DNA from: Herbaspirillum sp. ST 5-3
GTDB lineage: Bacteria; Pseudomonadota; Gammaproteobacteria; Burkholderiales; Burkholderiaceae_D
Direction of reading: 5' to 3'
DNA: 64,000 nucleotides
NCBI RefSeq assembly: GCF_004804275.1
Contig: NZ_STGI01000006.1
Coordinates: 62,001-126,000 of the forward strand
Shown: in pieces, positions 21,220 through 30,426 of the stretch
Layout of the letters: each line of letters begins with the position of its first letter
How positions within the stretch are numbered: the first letter of the stretch is position 1
Made by a program: the position numbers and the translations under genes
The notes under the pieces: generated by a model
Seen by the model: only the letters and a program-made list of their open reading frames with translations
Told to the model about the DNA's origin: nothing
Database searches by the model: none

Positions 21220-21758
21220 TTTTTATTCTCCTGCAACTCTAACTTGGCTTTACGCTCGGTCCATTCACCTGCCGCGTCGCGGACGATTTCCTTCAGCTCG
21301 ACTTCTGATTCGGTTATCTTGGTAATCATTCCGAAGTTCTGGCCAATGTAGTTACCGACCTTCACCTGAAATACGGCCTGATCGACCTGCAAGAGTGCGT
21401 AACTCAGGCCGGGCTTTTCCAGCGTACCGACCATCTTGATGCTATCGAGGGGAAAGCTTTCCAGCGGCTCCTTGCGCCGGTCGAGGTCGGGCTTGATTCC
21501 GTTTTCCGAATTAGCCTGCATCTTTGCGAGCGCAGTCGTCAATTTCACCGGACTGAATGGGTCGACCTCGTTCTTTGCGGTATAGACAAATGGCGTGAAT
21601 TTTTTAGGTTCAGGAAGTTTTCGTACCGTGACCGGCGTCTGGCGCTGCACGTCATCCATCCATTGCTTGACTTCTTGCACGTCTCCATCACCGCATCCTG
21701 CCAGTGCGTATGCAACGAGCACGGCGGCGAATGGAGTCCTCGCGAACAAGGTCCTCAT
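21216..21758 (-). CDS. pilP: Type IV pilus inner-membrane lipoprotein PilP
   Basis: PilP links the PilNO inner-membrane complex to the PilQ secretin. The 180-residue protein has a lipoprotein signal ending ALAGC (Cys22), an extended linker and a C-terminal beta-sandwich domain with PLESFPLDSIKMVGTL. The latter is the homology region that binds the PilQ N0 domain. It overlaps pilO upstream and pilQ downstream by four bases each. Confidence 0.95.
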   Translation of the reverse strand: MRTLFARTPFAAVLVAYALAGCGDGDVQEVKQWMDDVQRQTPVTVRKLPEPKKFTPFVYTAKNEVDPFSPVKLTTALAKMQANSENGIKPDLDRRKEPLESFPLDSIKMVGTLEKPGLSYALLQVDQAVFQVKVGNYIGQNFGMITKITESEVELKEIVRDAAGEWTERKAKLELQENKK

Positions 21759-22414
21759 TTTTTCGCCCCCTTCGCCTTGTCGGCCGACATCTTGCGTTGC
21801 GCGCTTACTTCGTCCTTGTCCAGATAGCGGAAGGTCTTTGCAACAGCGTCCAGGGTAAGCACGCCATCTTTACCCGTAGCCAGACTCATATTGTTCAAGG
21901 TTACAATGCGAGGCAGGTTCGCAATGTCGCTGCTAAACGACCCGACGTCGTGATAATTCCCTGTCACCTTGATATTGATCGGCAGCTCCGCGTAATAGTC
22001 CTTCACGACCACTTGTCCGGGCTTGAACAACTCGAACTGCAATCCCCGGCCCAAACCAGCCTGATTGATATCGGAAAGCAGCGCGTCCATTTCAGCCTTG
22101 CTTGGCAATTGCTTCTCCAGCGTCGAGACGTATTCTCCGACCTGTTCTTTTTGTTTACGCAAACTGTTGAGATTGATCGCCTGCTGCACCTTGAGCTTGT
22201 AGTCTTCCCTCAGCCTCACTTCCTCCTGCTTGCCAAGCTCAAGTTGTTCCAGTTCGCCGTTCAAATACAGGAACCAACCAACTGCGCCAACGGCGATCAA
22301 AGTCCCGAGACCGCAAGCAATACGCGGAATGAGAGGCCACTGCCCCGGGTGTCGCCCATTCAGGCCGCGGAATTGCGCAGCGACCTTGTCACCGATTTTT
22401 TTCAAATCTGCCAT
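21755..22414 (-). CDS. pilO: Type IV pilus assembly protein PilO
   Basis: PilO is a bitopic inner-membrane protein that heterodimerises with PilN in the pilus alignment subcomplex. The 219-residue protein has one transmembrane helix at about 33-50 (GLGTLIAVGAVGWFLYLNG). A coiled-coil segment rich in K, Q, L and E follows, then a ferredoxin-like periplasmic domain. It starts 15 bp after pilN and overlaps pilP by four bases. Confidence 0.94.
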   Translation of the reverse strand: MADLKKIGDKVAAQFRGLNGRHPGQWPLIPRIACGLGTLIAVGAVGWFLYLNGELEQLELGKQEEVRLREDYKLKVQQAINLNSLRKQKEQVGEYVSTLEKQLPSKAEMDALLSDINQAGLGRGLQFELFKPGQVVVKDYYAELPINIKVTGNYHDVGSFSSDIANLPRIVTLNNMSLATGKDGVLTLDAVAKTFRYLDKDEVSAQRKMSADKAKGAKK

Positions 22415-22429
22415 AGTGCGTCTTTCATG

Positions 22430-23044
22430 TCAGGGGCGCTTCGGCGCCACATCCGCTGTCTTGCCCGAAGCCGCCTGATCCTTGTCGCGCGGGCGCTTGA
22501 TTCCTACGTTGACAGTGAAATCGAACACTCTCTTCGAATCCTTGCCCTGACCGACGCTCGCCGAGCGAATCTCAATGAGATCAGGCCGTTCAAGCCACGG
22601 GGAGTTATTGCTCAGATTGCGCAACAACTCCGACACACGTTCGTTGGACTGCGCATACCCGCTCAGCACAACACGCTGATTCTCCTGCTTGAACGAGCGA
22701 AGATAGACTCCTTCCGGCACCTGCTTGACCAGTTCGTCCATCAAATAGACTGGCTGATTGCGGTCGCTTTGAAGATCTTCCACCGCTTGCTGACGCGCCT
22801 TCAAACCATCGATTTCCTGTCTCAGCGTCGCGATTTCCTTGATCTGCTCATCGAGCTTGGCGTTCTCCGCCTTGATAAAGCTATTGCGCTGATTCTGGTT
22901 CGATATCTGAGCACCGATGACGCCGCCGACGACAAGCACGATAGCCAGCCCCATCAATGCCGACATCGCCAGCAATCGGTAGAAGGCAATCTTGCGCTGC
23001 TTGCGCGTTTCCTCGCGATGAGGAAGAAGGTTAATACGGATCAT
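22430..23044 (-). CDS. pilN: Type IV pilus assembly protein PilN
   Basis: PilN is an inner-membrane protein whose short cytosolic N-terminus (MIRINLLPHREE) docks onto PilM. The 204-residue product then has one transmembrane helix at about 22-44, a coiled coil and a periplasmic domain. The start at 23044 is set by the conserved NLLP motif and by overlap with the pilM stop (ATGA). The longer frame adds ten residues inside pilM. Confidence 0.95.
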   Translation of the reverse strand: MIRINLLPHREETRKQRKIAFYRLLAMSALMGLAIVLVVGGVIGAQISNQNQRNSFIKAENAKLDEQIKEIATLRQEIDGLKARQQAVEDLQSDRNQPVYLMDELVKQVPEGVYLRSFKQENQRVVLSGYAQSNERVSELLRNLSNNSPWLERPDLIEIRSASVGQGKDSKRVFDFTVNVGIKRPRDKDQAASGKTADVAPKRP

Positions 23045-24123
23045 CGGTCGAACCTCCGCATCGCCAGTCCGCATGCGACAAGGTAGGATGGCGCCTCGCT
23101 ACGCAGCTGTTTTTCCCGCACCGAAGTCCCCAACTGCATGCCCTTGAACGGGCTCACGACAGAGGTGGAAATCTTGGTGCGCTCCGCAACCAGTTCCACC
23201 ATGCCGGGGATGACGGCGCATCCACCCGCAAGAAAGATTTGATCGATGTGGGTATATGGCGTGGATGTAAAGAAGAACTGGATGGCGCGCGTGACTTCGA
23301 GTGCCGCGTTTTCCAGGAAGGGCTCGAGCAATTCGCGCTCATAGCCTTCGGGCAGGTCCGCGGCTTTTTTCTTCGCCTCGGCATCCTCGAAGGACAGCCC
23401 GTAGGCGCGTACGATATCCTGGGTGAGCTGGTTGCCACCGAATGGCTGCTCACGCTCATAAATCGTCTGGCCGTCCAGGAGCACCGACACGTGCGTGACC
23501 TGGGCACCGATCTGGAACAAGGCAACAATCTGTCCCTGCCCTCCCTTGGGCAATTGCGCCGTGATGCGATCAATGGCAGCACGCGCCGAATACGATTCGA
23601 TATCCATGACAGTCGGCTTCAGACCCGCTGCTTCAGCAACTGCAACACGATCCTCCACTTTTTCCTTGCGCGTGGCAGCAATCAACACTTCGACGTCTTC
23701 CGGCGCATTCTGCGCGGGACCAATGACATCGAAGTCCAGGCTGACTTCGTCGAGCGCAAAGGGGATATATTGATTCGCTTCGCTTTCAACCTGCATTTCC
23801 AGCTCATCTTCAGACAAGCCGGCAGGCAGAATGATTTTCTTGGTAATCACGGATGCCGGTGGCATGCCAAGCGCGACATGTCTGGCGCGCGTGCCGCTTT
23901 TCTTCCAGACTCGGCGCACCGCTTCCGTCACTTGCTCGATGTTTTCGATATTGCCGTCCACCACCGCACCGCGTGGCAATGGCTCGCTTGCAAAGCGCTC
24001 CAGTCGAAATTCGTTTTTGCCCGCTTCAGACAGCTCGACGAGTTTGACACCCGACGTGCTGATGTCCAGGCCGATCAGTGGCGGATTTTTCTTGCCAAGT
24101 AACAATCCGAGATCTATGGCCAA
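23041..24123 (-). CDS. pilM: Type IV pilus assembly protein PilM (TTG start)
   Basis: PilM is an actin/FtsA-like cytosolic ATP-binding protein that binds the PilN tail and connects the pilus motor. The 360-residue protein has the phosphate-1 segment IGLDISTSGVKLVEL and later FLAGGCAVIPGMVELV. No ATG is available before the conserved region. The start is therefore the TTG at 24123, supported by GGGGAG eight bases upstream. It is first in pilM-N-O-P-Q, divergent from mrcA. Confidence 0.95.
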   Translation of the reverse strand: MAIDLGLLLGKKNPPLIGLDISTSGVKLVELSEAGKNEFRLERFASEPLPRGAVVDGNIENIEQVTEAVRRVWKKSGTRARHVALGMPPASVITKKIILPAGLSEDELEMQVESEANQYIPFALDEVSLDFDVIGPAQNAPEDVEVLIAATRKEKVEDRVAVAEAAGLKPTVMDIESYSARAAIDRITAQLPKGGQGQIVALFQIGAQVTHVSVLLDGQTIYEREQPFGGNQLTQDIVRAYGLSFEDAEAKKKAADLPEGYERELLEPFLENAALEVTRAIQFFFTSTPYTHIDQIFLAGGCAVIPGMVELVAERTKISTSVVSPFKGMQLGTSVREKQLRSEAPSYLVACGLAMRRFDR

Positions 24124-24433
24124 GGGTAGTTCTCCCCAAAATGTGGTTATTGCGTGAACGCACCACTTATTTGAATGTCGAATGAACGGATAAAATCATC
24201 GACTCACAAAAAATCCGTTTAAAAACCAATATTTAGGTGACATATATCCAACGTTACATTAAATCCTAGCAATAAGCTTGAACCGATGTAAAGCGATTTC
24301 CTACCAGTAATTTGTAACTCCGTTGCCAAATGTCCACGTTGCATCGGGATAATAATTGATTTTTTCTTAATATCGGATAGTGTTGCGCCCCGTTATAATT
24401 CCGCGTTCACCGTCCTCCACTCGTTTTCTCCGA
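24124..24433. other. Divergent pilM-mrcA intergenic region
   Basis: This 310-bp, visibly AT-rich gap separates the divergent pilM and mrcA starts and must hold both promoters. A -10-like TATAAT at 24394-24399 faces mrcA. No clear -35 or sigma-54 site could be assigned for pilM, and no RNA gene or open frame was seen. Confidence 0.6.
24394..24399 (+). promoter_or_regulatory. -10-like hexamer upstream of mrcA
   Basis: Consensus TATAAT lies 34 bp before the mrcA ATG. The region 17 bp upstream (TATCGG) is a poor -35 match, so this is a partial promoter call. Confidence 0.45.
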
Positions 24434-26782
24434 ATGACTCGTTCAAACTCCCCTGGCGATACCCCGAACGAAGCGCCCAAGCGCCGACCCTCTCTCTTGT
24501 TGCGCATCGCGCTAGGCATTGTCGGAGGAGTTGTCGGCCTGGCCCTCATCGGCGTGTTGCTCCTCGGCTTTGCGCTGTCGATGGCCTACCCCAATCTGCC
24601 ATCGCTGGAGGCAATCACCGACTACCGTCCGAAAATCCCATTGCGGATCTATTCGGCGGACAATGTGCTGATCGGTGAATTCGGCGAGGAACGGCGCAAT
24701 CTCGTCCATATCAAGGACGTGCCCGACATCATGAAGAAAGCGGTGCTCGCCATCGAGGATGACCGCTTTTACGACCACGGCGGCGTCGATTACCTCGGCA
24801 TCCTCCGCGCGGCGGTTCACAACCTAACCAGCAGGTCGAAACAGGGCGCCTCCACCATTACCCAGCAGGTCGCACGCAACTTCTTCCTGTCGAGCGAGCA
24901 AACGCTCAAGCGCAAGATCTACGAGGCGCTGCTGGCTTGGAAGATCGAGCAGAACCTGACGAAGGACCAGATTCTCGAGCTGTACATGAATCAGATCTAC
25001 CTGGGCCAGCGCGCTTATGGTTTCTCCTCCGCCGCCCAGATCTATTTCGGCAAGAAACTGTCCGATATCACCATCGCGGAAGCTGCGATGCTGGCCGGCC
25101 TGCCCAAAGCACCGTCTGCCTATAACCCCGTCGCGAATCCGAAGCGGGCCCGTGCGCGCCAGCAGTACATCCTGGAGCGCATGTTCCAGCTTGGCTACAT
25201 CACGGAAGCCGACTACCAGACTGCCAAGGACCAGGTCCTGAAAATCAAGACGGACAGCAGTGAGTTCGGCATCCATGCGGAATACGTTGCGGAAATGACC
25301 CGCCAGCTCGTCTATGAGCAGTTCAAGGAGGAGACCTACACCCGCGGCTTGAACGTCTATACAACCATTACCAAGGCGGACCAGGATGCTGCCTACCTGG
25401 CATTGCGGCACGGCGTGCTGGACTATGAAAAGCGGCACGGCTATCGGGGGCCCGAAGGCTATATGGAAATCCCAAACTCGAAAGAAGAAGCCGACAACGC
25501 GATCGAAGTCGAACTGGCCGAGCATCCCGACAGCGACGACATTGTCGCAGCCGTAGTGCTTGACGCAACGCCGAAGAACGTGACGGCGGTGCTGTCGTCC
25601 GGTGAGGAGATCACGATTACCGGCGCCGGCCTGAAGATTGCGACCAGCGCATTAAGCGACAAGTCGCCGCCGAACCGGCGCATCAAGCGCGGCGCCATCA
25701 TCCGCGTCACGCAAGAGAACAAGGAATGGAGCATCACGCAGATGCCGGAAGTCGAATCGGCCTTCGTCGCCGCCAACACCGACGACGGTGCAATCCGCGC
25801 ACTGGTCGGCGGTTTCGATTTCAACCGCAACAAGTTCAACCACGTGACGCAGGCATGGCGCCAGCCCGGCTCCTCGTTCAAGCCTTTCATCTATTCGGCA
25901 TCGCTGGAAAAAGGCCTGTCCCCTTCCACCATCATCAACGACGCTCCCATCAGCTTCGACGCAGGGCAAACCGGCGGCCAGGCATGGGAGCCGAAGAACT
26001 ACGACGGCAAGTACGAAGGCCCGATGACGATGCGCAAAGGCCTCACCAAGTCGAAAAACATGATATCGATCCGCATTCTGCACAAGATCGGTGCCAAGTA
26101 TGGCCAGGAATACACGACCCGATTCGGGTTCGATGCCGAGAAGAACCCGCCGTATCTGACGCTGGCGCTCGGCGCCGGTGCGGTCACGCCGCTGCAATTG
26201 GCCGGCGCCTACTCGGTGTTTGCCAACGGCGGTTACAAGATCAGCCCTTACGTGATTTCCAAGGTGACGGATTCGACTGGCCGAGTGCTGTCCCAAGTCA
26301 CGCCGGACAAGGCAGGTGAAGAATCGAACCGCGTGATCGACGAGCGCAATGCCTTCATCATGGACAGCATGCTGAAGGACGTCGTCAAGTTCGGCACCGC
26401 GACCCGCGCACTGGTCCTGAAACGCCCCGACATTGCCGGCAAGACCGGCACCACCAATGACTCGGTCGACGCATGGTTCGCCGGCTACACCCCGAAGATG
26501 GTCGGGGTTGCGTGGATAGGCTTCGACCAACCCAAGAATCTCGGCAACCGGGAGACCGGCGGTGGTCTAGCGCTTCCGATCTGGATCAGTTACATGCAGA
26601 AGGCACTCAAGGATGTGCCTGTCGAGGAACGTGCCGTACCCGAAGGAGTTATTCAGATGAACGGCGATTATTTCTACGCCGAGAATCCGCCGGGCACGGG
26701 CGTGCACAGCCTGGGCCTGGGTGACCGACAACCCACCGAAGAAGAAAAGTCAAAGGATGAAGTGAAGAACGAGCTGTTCTGA
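24434..26782 (+). CDS. mrcA: Penicillin-binding protein 1A
   Basis: PBP1A is a bifunctional inner-membrane peptidoglycan synthase. The 782-residue protein has one transmembrane helix at about 23-45. A GT51 glycosyltransferase domain follows with the catalytic-glutamate motif AIEDDRFYDHGG near 107 and GASTITQQVARNFF. An OB-like linker precedes the transpeptidase domain with SSFK near 478, SKN near 540 and KTGTT near 670. The ATG at 24434 is chosen over an upstream TTG. It diverges from pilM, a common proteobacterial arrangement, and ends at a strong terminator. Confidence 0.96.
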   Translation: MTRSNSPGDTPNEAPKRRPSLLLRIALGIVGGVVGLALIGVLLLGFALSMAYPNLPSLEAITDYRPKIPLRIYSADNVLIGEFGEERRNLVHIKDVPDIMKKAVLAIEDDRFYDHGGVDYLGILRAAVHNLTSRSKQGASTITQQVARNFFLSSEQTLKRKIYEALLAWKIEQNLTKDQILELYMNQIYLGQRAYGFSSAAQIYFGKKLSDITIAEAAMLAGLPKAPSAYNPVANPKRARARQQYILERMFQLGYITEADYQTAKDQVLKIKTDSSEFGIHAEYVAEMTRQLVYEQFKEETYTRGLNVYTTITKADQDAAYLALRHGVLDYEKRHGYRGPEGYMEIPNSKEEADNAIEVELAEHPDSDDIVAAVVLDATPKNVTAVLSSGEEITITGAGLKIATSALSDKSPPNRRIKRGAIIRVTQENKEWSITQMPEVESAFVAANTDDGAIRALVGGFDFNRNKFNHVTQAWRQPGSSFKPFIYSASLEKGLSPSTIINDAPISFDAGQTGGQAWEPKNYDGKYEGPMTMRKGLTKSKNMISIRILHKIGAKYGQEYTTRFGFDAEKNPPYLTLALGAGAVTPLQLAGAYSVFANGGYKISPYVISKVTDSTGRVLSQVTPDKAGEESNRVIDERNAFIMDSMLKDVVKFGTATRALVLKRPDIAGKTGTTNDSVDAWFAGYTPKMVGVAWIGFDQPKNLGNRETGGGLALPIWISYMQKALKDVPVEERAVPEGVIQMNGDYFYAENPPGTGVHSLGLGDRQPTEEEKSKDEVKNELF

Positions 26783-26807
26783 CACTCTCGGAATTTCACA
26801 CATCGCA

Positions 26808-26840
26808 AGCCGAAGCCAGCATTGTTGGCTTCGGCTTTTT
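26808..26840 (+). terminator. Intrinsic terminator after mrcA
   Basis: Eleven-base arms AGCCGAAGCCA and TGGCTTCGGCT (26808-26818 and 26826-26836) enclose a 7-nt loop and run into five T. It lies between the convergent mrcA and cyaY stops; the T-run faces the plus strand. Confidence 0.88.
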
Positions 26841-26841
26841 C

Positions 26842-27180
26842 TTAAGCGTCGCCGCCCAGCACCAGGTCCACGCCGCCTTGTTCACTGACCATTCCGGACA
26901 AAGCTGAGTACAGTTCGGACTGATCACGCGTATTCACCCAGCGACCACCTTCATACCGGTAGTGAAATCCGCCAGAGCGCGCCGCCACCCACATTTCCTG
27001 CATTGGTGCCTGACTGTTGACGATGATTTTCGAGCCATTGTCGATGAACTCAATTTCCAGGACATTGCCGCTGCGGCTGCACTCCACGTCGAGATCGCTT
27101 TCGTCGGCCGCACGCTCCAATGCCGACTCGATCAAGGTCAGCGTCCGCTCGGCCAGCGCCAGGAATTCCGATTCAGTCAT
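26842..27180 (-). CDS. cyaY: Iron donor protein CyaY (bacterial frataxin)
   Basis: CyaY binds iron and modulates Fe-S cluster assembly by IscS. The 112-residue protein shows the acidic first helix (ALERAADESDLDVE) and the beta-sheet core with ILEIEFIDNGSKIIVNSQ-like sequence. The conserved QEMWVAARSGGFHYRY stretch is also present. The ATG at 27180 removes four residues of a longer frame and gives the family's MTESEF start. It diverges from the small lptM-like gene, as in many proteobacteria. Confidence 0.95.
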   Translation of the reverse strand: MTESEFLALAERTLTLIESALERAADESDLDVECSRSGNVLEIEFIDNGSKIIVNSQAPMQEMWVAARSGGFHYRYEGGRWVNTRDQSELYSALSGMVSEQGGVDLVLGGDA

Positions 27181-27220
27181 GCTACACTCCAATCAATTGC
27201 ACTAAACCGTGATTCTAATC

Positions 27221-27388
27221 GTGAAGTCCGTTCCACATCTTGTCGTTGTTGCAGCTCTGGCGTTTGCCGTCGTTGGGTGCGGGCAGAAGGGTCCGCTTTA
27301 CCTGCCGGCAAAACCGGCTCCGATTTCGACGCCCGCTGCGCCAGCCGCTCCTGCGCCCGCAGACAGCAGCGCTCCAGTATCCAAATAG
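27221..27388 (+). CDS. lptM: LptM/LppL-type small lipoprotein upstream of lysA
   Basis: This short GTG-started gene encodes 55 residues. It has a hydrophobic signal peptide, lipobox VVGC and the family hallmark CGQKGPLYLP, then a Pro/Ala-rich tail. Homologues in E. coli (YifL, now LptM) assist oxidative maturation of the LPS translocon LptD; that role is inferred here. It lies 15 bp before lysA in the conserved cyaY/lptM/lysA arrangement. Another in-frame GTG at 27209 is possible but gives a less typical signal peptide. Confidence 0.85.
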   Translation: MKSVPHLVVVAALAFAVVGCGQKGPLYLPAKPAPISTPAAPAAPAPADSSAPVSK

Positions 27389-27403
27389 TTCTCCGCCTTT
27401 CCC

Positions 27404-28687
27404 ATGTCGCATTTCAATTACAAGAACGGCGTACTCCACGTCGAAAACACTCCCCTGACCGATATTGCCCGGCAGTTCGGCAGCCCGACCTACGTTTACT
27501 CAAAAGCGGCACTGGTCGAGAATTTCTCCGCCTACGCCAATGCCTGCAAGGAAAACCGGCGCGACGAGTCGACGGCACTCGTTTGCTACTCGGTGAAATC
27601 CAACTCCAACCTCGCCGTGCTCAACCTGCTCAGCCGTCTCGGATCCGGATTCGATATCGTGTCAGGCGGCGAACTGCTGCGCGTGATCGCGGCCGGCGGG
27701 GATCCGCGCAAGGTGATTTTTTCCGGTGTCGGCAAGACGCATGAGGAAATGCGCCTCGCACTCTCGCACGACATCCTCTGCTTCAACGTCGAATCGACAG
27801 CGGAGCTGGACCGGTTGAACGAAGTTGCCGGCGAGATGGGCAAGCAGGCGCCGATTTCCCTGCGCGTGAACCCGAATGTCGATGCAAAAACCCATCCGTA
27901 CATCTCGACCGGCCTGAAGGAAAACAAGTTCGGCATCGCTTACGAGGAGGCGTTGACCGCTTACCGCACGGCCGCGACGCTTCCCAACATTCGCGTGGTC
28001 GGCATCGATTGCCATATCGGCTCGCAACTGCTGGATGACGCACCGCTGCTGGAAGCACTCGACCGGCTGATCGAGTTGATCGACCGGCTGGCGCAAGAAG
28101 GCATCCATCTACATCACCTCGACATCGGCGGTGGCATCGGCATTACCTACGACCAGGACAAGCCGGTGGCGATCGGCGACTATCTGGCGCGATTGTTTGC
28201 GAAGATCGACAAGTGGCGCCTGCTGAATCACAAGGGAGCACCGATCCAGGTGATGTTCGAGCCGGGACGTTCGATTGTCGGCAATGCCGGCGTGCTGCTG
28301 ACCGAAGTGGAATATCTGAAGCACGGCGCGGCCAAGAATTTCGCGATCGTCAACGCAGCCATGAACGATCTGATGCGCCCCGCCATGTATGAAGCATGGC
28401 ATGGCGTGCAAGCGGTGGTGCAGCGCGCATCGCCATCGAAGGTCTACGACGTGGTCGGCCCCGTGTGCGAATCCGGCGACTGGCTGGCACGTGAGCGCTC
28501 GCTCGCGATCCACCAGGGCGATCTGCTCGCCATCATGTCGGCAGGCGCGTATGGAATGACCATGTCATCCAACTACAACACGCGCAGCCGCGCGGCGGAA
28601 GTGATGGTCGATGGCGACAAGCTGCATCTGATTCGCAAGCGTGAAAACGCGAGCGATCTGTTTGCGCTGGAGTCACTGCTTCCCTGA
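27404..28687 (+). CDS. lysA: Diaminopimelate decarboxylase
   Basis: LysA decarboxylates meso-diaminopimelate to lysine using PLP. The 427-residue alanine-racemase-fold protein has the PLP-lysine motif YSVKSNSN near 62, the phosphate-binding GGGIGITY segment, the FEPGRSIVGNAG motif and the active-site CESGDWLA. The neighbouring small lipoprotein gene is 15 bp upstream. The likely terminator lies inside the 3' end of the convergent msrQ gene. Confidence 0.97.
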   Translation: MSHFNYKNGVLHVENTPLTDIARQFGSPTYVYSKAALVENFSAYANACKENRRDESTALVCYSVKSNSNLAVLNLLSRLGSGFDIVSGGELLRVIAAGGDPRKVIFSGVGKTHEEMRLALSHDILCFNVESTAELDRLNEVAGEMGKQAPISLRVNPNVDAKTHPYISTGLKENKFGIAYEEALTAYRTAATLPNIRVVGIDCHIGSQLLDDAPLLEALDRLIELIDRLAQEGIHLHHLDIGGGIGITYDQDKPVAIGDYLARLFAKIDKWRLLNHKGAPIQVMFEPGRSIVGNAGVLLTEVEYLKHGAAKNFAIVNAAMNDLMRPAMYEAWHGVQAVVQRASPSKVYDVVGPVCESGDWLARERSLAIHQGDLLAIMSAGAYGMTMSSNYNTRSRAAEVMVDGDKLHLIRKRENASDLFALESLLP

Positions 28688-28699
28688 TCCGCGCGACAC

Positions 28700-29353
28700 T
28701 CAACCAGGCGCCGGCTCCGCCCGGCGCTTTTGCATTCTAGGCTGCACAACATTCCAATAGACACGCATCAGGAGCAGCAAGCCGACGATGCTCCCGTACA
28801 GGATGGGCTGGGCGAAATCGTGTTTGCCGGCCTTCATCCACCAGAAATGCAGGATGCCCAGCGATGCGATCAGATACACGGCGCGATGCAGCCATTGCCA
28901 GCGCTTGCCGCCCAGGCGTCGCACCATCGCGTTGGTGCTTGTAACCGCCAGCGGAATCAGCAGCAGGAAAGCCGTGAAGCCAACCGTGATGAACGGCCTC
29001 TTCGCCACATCCCGCAGCATCTCGTCGACATCAAAGAAGTGATCGAACCACAGGAAAGTGGTGAAGTGCAGCACGGCGTAGAAAAATACAAACAAACCCA
29101 GCATGCGCCGCAGCTTGATCAGCCAGTGCCATTTGCTCAGACGCCGCAAGGGCGTGACAGCCAGCGTCAGGCACAGAAAATAAAGCGTCCAATCGCCGGT
29201 GTTGCGCGTGATGAATTCAATCGGATTGGCGCCGAGCCGATCGGTGAATGCAAACAGCACCAGTCGCGCAAACGGCAACAGCGCAGCCAGGAATATCGCC
29301 GTCTTGACCGCAGTGACCTGGCGCGGAGTCGGGTTGAACACGGATTTCATCAT
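28700..29353 (-). CDS. msrQ: Heme-binding membrane subunit MsrQ of the periplasmic methionine sulfoxide reductase
   Basis: MsrQ is an inner-membrane b-type cytochrome that passes electrons from the quinone pool or flavin reductase to MsrP. The 217-residue protein has about six hydrophobic segments and the ferric-reductase-like residues RRMLGLFVFFYAVLHF and WLHRAVYLIASLGILHF, which provide heme-ligand histidines. The start at 29353 (ATGATG) lies 29 bp after msrP; a TTG further upstream is rejected. The last codons overlap the lysA terminator. Confidence 0.94.
   Translation of the reverse strand: MMKSVFNPTPRQVTAVKTAIFLAALLPFARLVLFAFTDRLGANPIEFITRNTGDWTLYFLCLTLAVTPLRRLSKWHWLIKLRRMLGLFVFFYAVLHFTTFLWFDHFFDVDEMLRDVAKRPFITVGFTAFLLLIPLAVTSTNAMVRRLGGKRWQWLHRAVYLIASLGILHFWWMKAGKHDFAQPILYGSIVGLLLLMRVYWNVVQPRMQKRRAEPAPG
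28708..28731 (+). terminator. lysA terminator embedded in msrQ 3' end
   Basis: The arms GCGCCGG (28708-28714) and CCGGCGC (28721-28727) are followed by TTTT. The hairpin is 20 bp past the lysA stop and lies within the last codons of msrQ on the opposite strand. Confidence 0.7.
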
Positions 29354-29382
29354 GACGCTCGAAGACAATCTCGTCGGCCCGC

Positions 29383-30363
29383 TCAGAAGAACTTCTTCAG
29401 GTCCATGCCTGTGTACAGCGACGCGACATTGCTGTAGCCATTGAACATCAGCGTCTTGCGCTTGGGTTTGAAGAAGCTGTCTTCACCGATGCGGCGTTCG
29501 GTTGCCTGCGACCAGCGTGGATGATCGACCTCCGGATTGACGTTCGAATAGAAGCCGTATTCCTGCGGCGCGGCGATATTCCACGCGGTTTTCGGCTGAT
29601 CCTTGACGAAGCGGATCTTCACGATCGATTTCGCTGACTTGAATCCGTATTTCCACGGCACGACAATCCGCACCGGCGCGCCATTCTGGTTCGGCAGCAC
29701 CTCGCCATACATGCCGAGCGTCAGAAGCGTCAGCGGATGATTCGCCTCGTCCAGACGCAAGCCTTCCACGTACGGCCATTCCAGTACAGGGCTGCGCAAG
29801 CCCGGCATTTGCTTTTTGTCGGCGAGCGAAATGAATTCGACGTATTTCGCATTGCCGGTGGGCTCGACCTTCTTGATCAATTCGGCAAACGAATAACCGA
29901 TCCATGGGATTACCATCGACCAGCCTTCAACGCAGCGCAGGCGGTAAACCCGCTCTTCCAGTGGCGCCAGTTTCAACAGGCCATCAAGGTCGAGCGTCAT
30001 CGGCTTCTTGACTTCGCCCTCGATCGCGACCGTCCATGGCCGCGGCTTGAGCGTGCCGGCGTAGTGCGAAGGATCAGTCTTGTCGGTGCCGAACTCGTAA
30101 AAATTATTGTAGGACGTAGCGTCCTTGTACGCGGTCGTCTTGTCCATGACCACAAAGGCAGGATTCGTCTTTGCCGCCAGTTTCTGCGCGCCTGCTCCCT
30201 GCGCGAAGGCCTCGCGGGAGAGCATGTCAAGGAGTGCGCCGCCGGCAACAGAGCCGAACGCCATTTGTTTGATGAAGGTGCGCCGCGACTCAAAGACTGC
30301 GCGTGGCGTAATTTCAGAACTGAACGGAATGTCGATCCCGTTGGGGTTGCGCTTGATCAACAT
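29383..30363 (-). CDS. msrP: Periplasmic protein-methionine-sulfoxide reductase catalytic subunit MsrP
   Basis: MsrP is a molybdopterin enzyme that repairs oxidised methionines in envelope proteins. The 326-residue precursor has a twin-arginine signal (SRRTFIKQM, arginines 27-28). The molybdenum-ligand cysteine lies in [11 protein letters not shown] (Cys144), followed by [14 protein letters not shown] and [16 protein letters not shown]. msrQ follows. Upstream, 63 bp away on the same strand, is an anti-sigma gene, so the pair may be transcribed with the sigma module. Confidence 0.96.
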   Translation of the reverse strand: MLIKRNPNGIDIPFSSEITPRAVFESRRTFIKQMAFGSVAGGALLDMLSREAFAQGAGAQKLAAKTNPAFVVMDKTTAYKDATSYNNFYEFGTDKTDPSHYAGTLKPRPWTVAIEGEVKKPMTLDLDGLLKLAPLEERVYRLRCVEGWSMVIPWIGYSFAELIKKVEPTGNAKYVEFISLADKKQMPGLRSPVLEWPYVEGLRLDEANHPLTLLTLGMYGEVLPNQNGAPVRIVVPWKYGFKSAKSIVKIRFVKDQPKTAWNIAAPQEYGFYSNVNPEVDHPRWSQATERRIGEDSFFKPKRKTLMFNGYSNVASLYTGMDLKKFF

Positions 30364-30426
30364 GGCTGCTCCATGATTTCGTCGATTAGGTGGCTGTTGG
30401 TCTGCCGAGCCCCTGACAACCTTACA

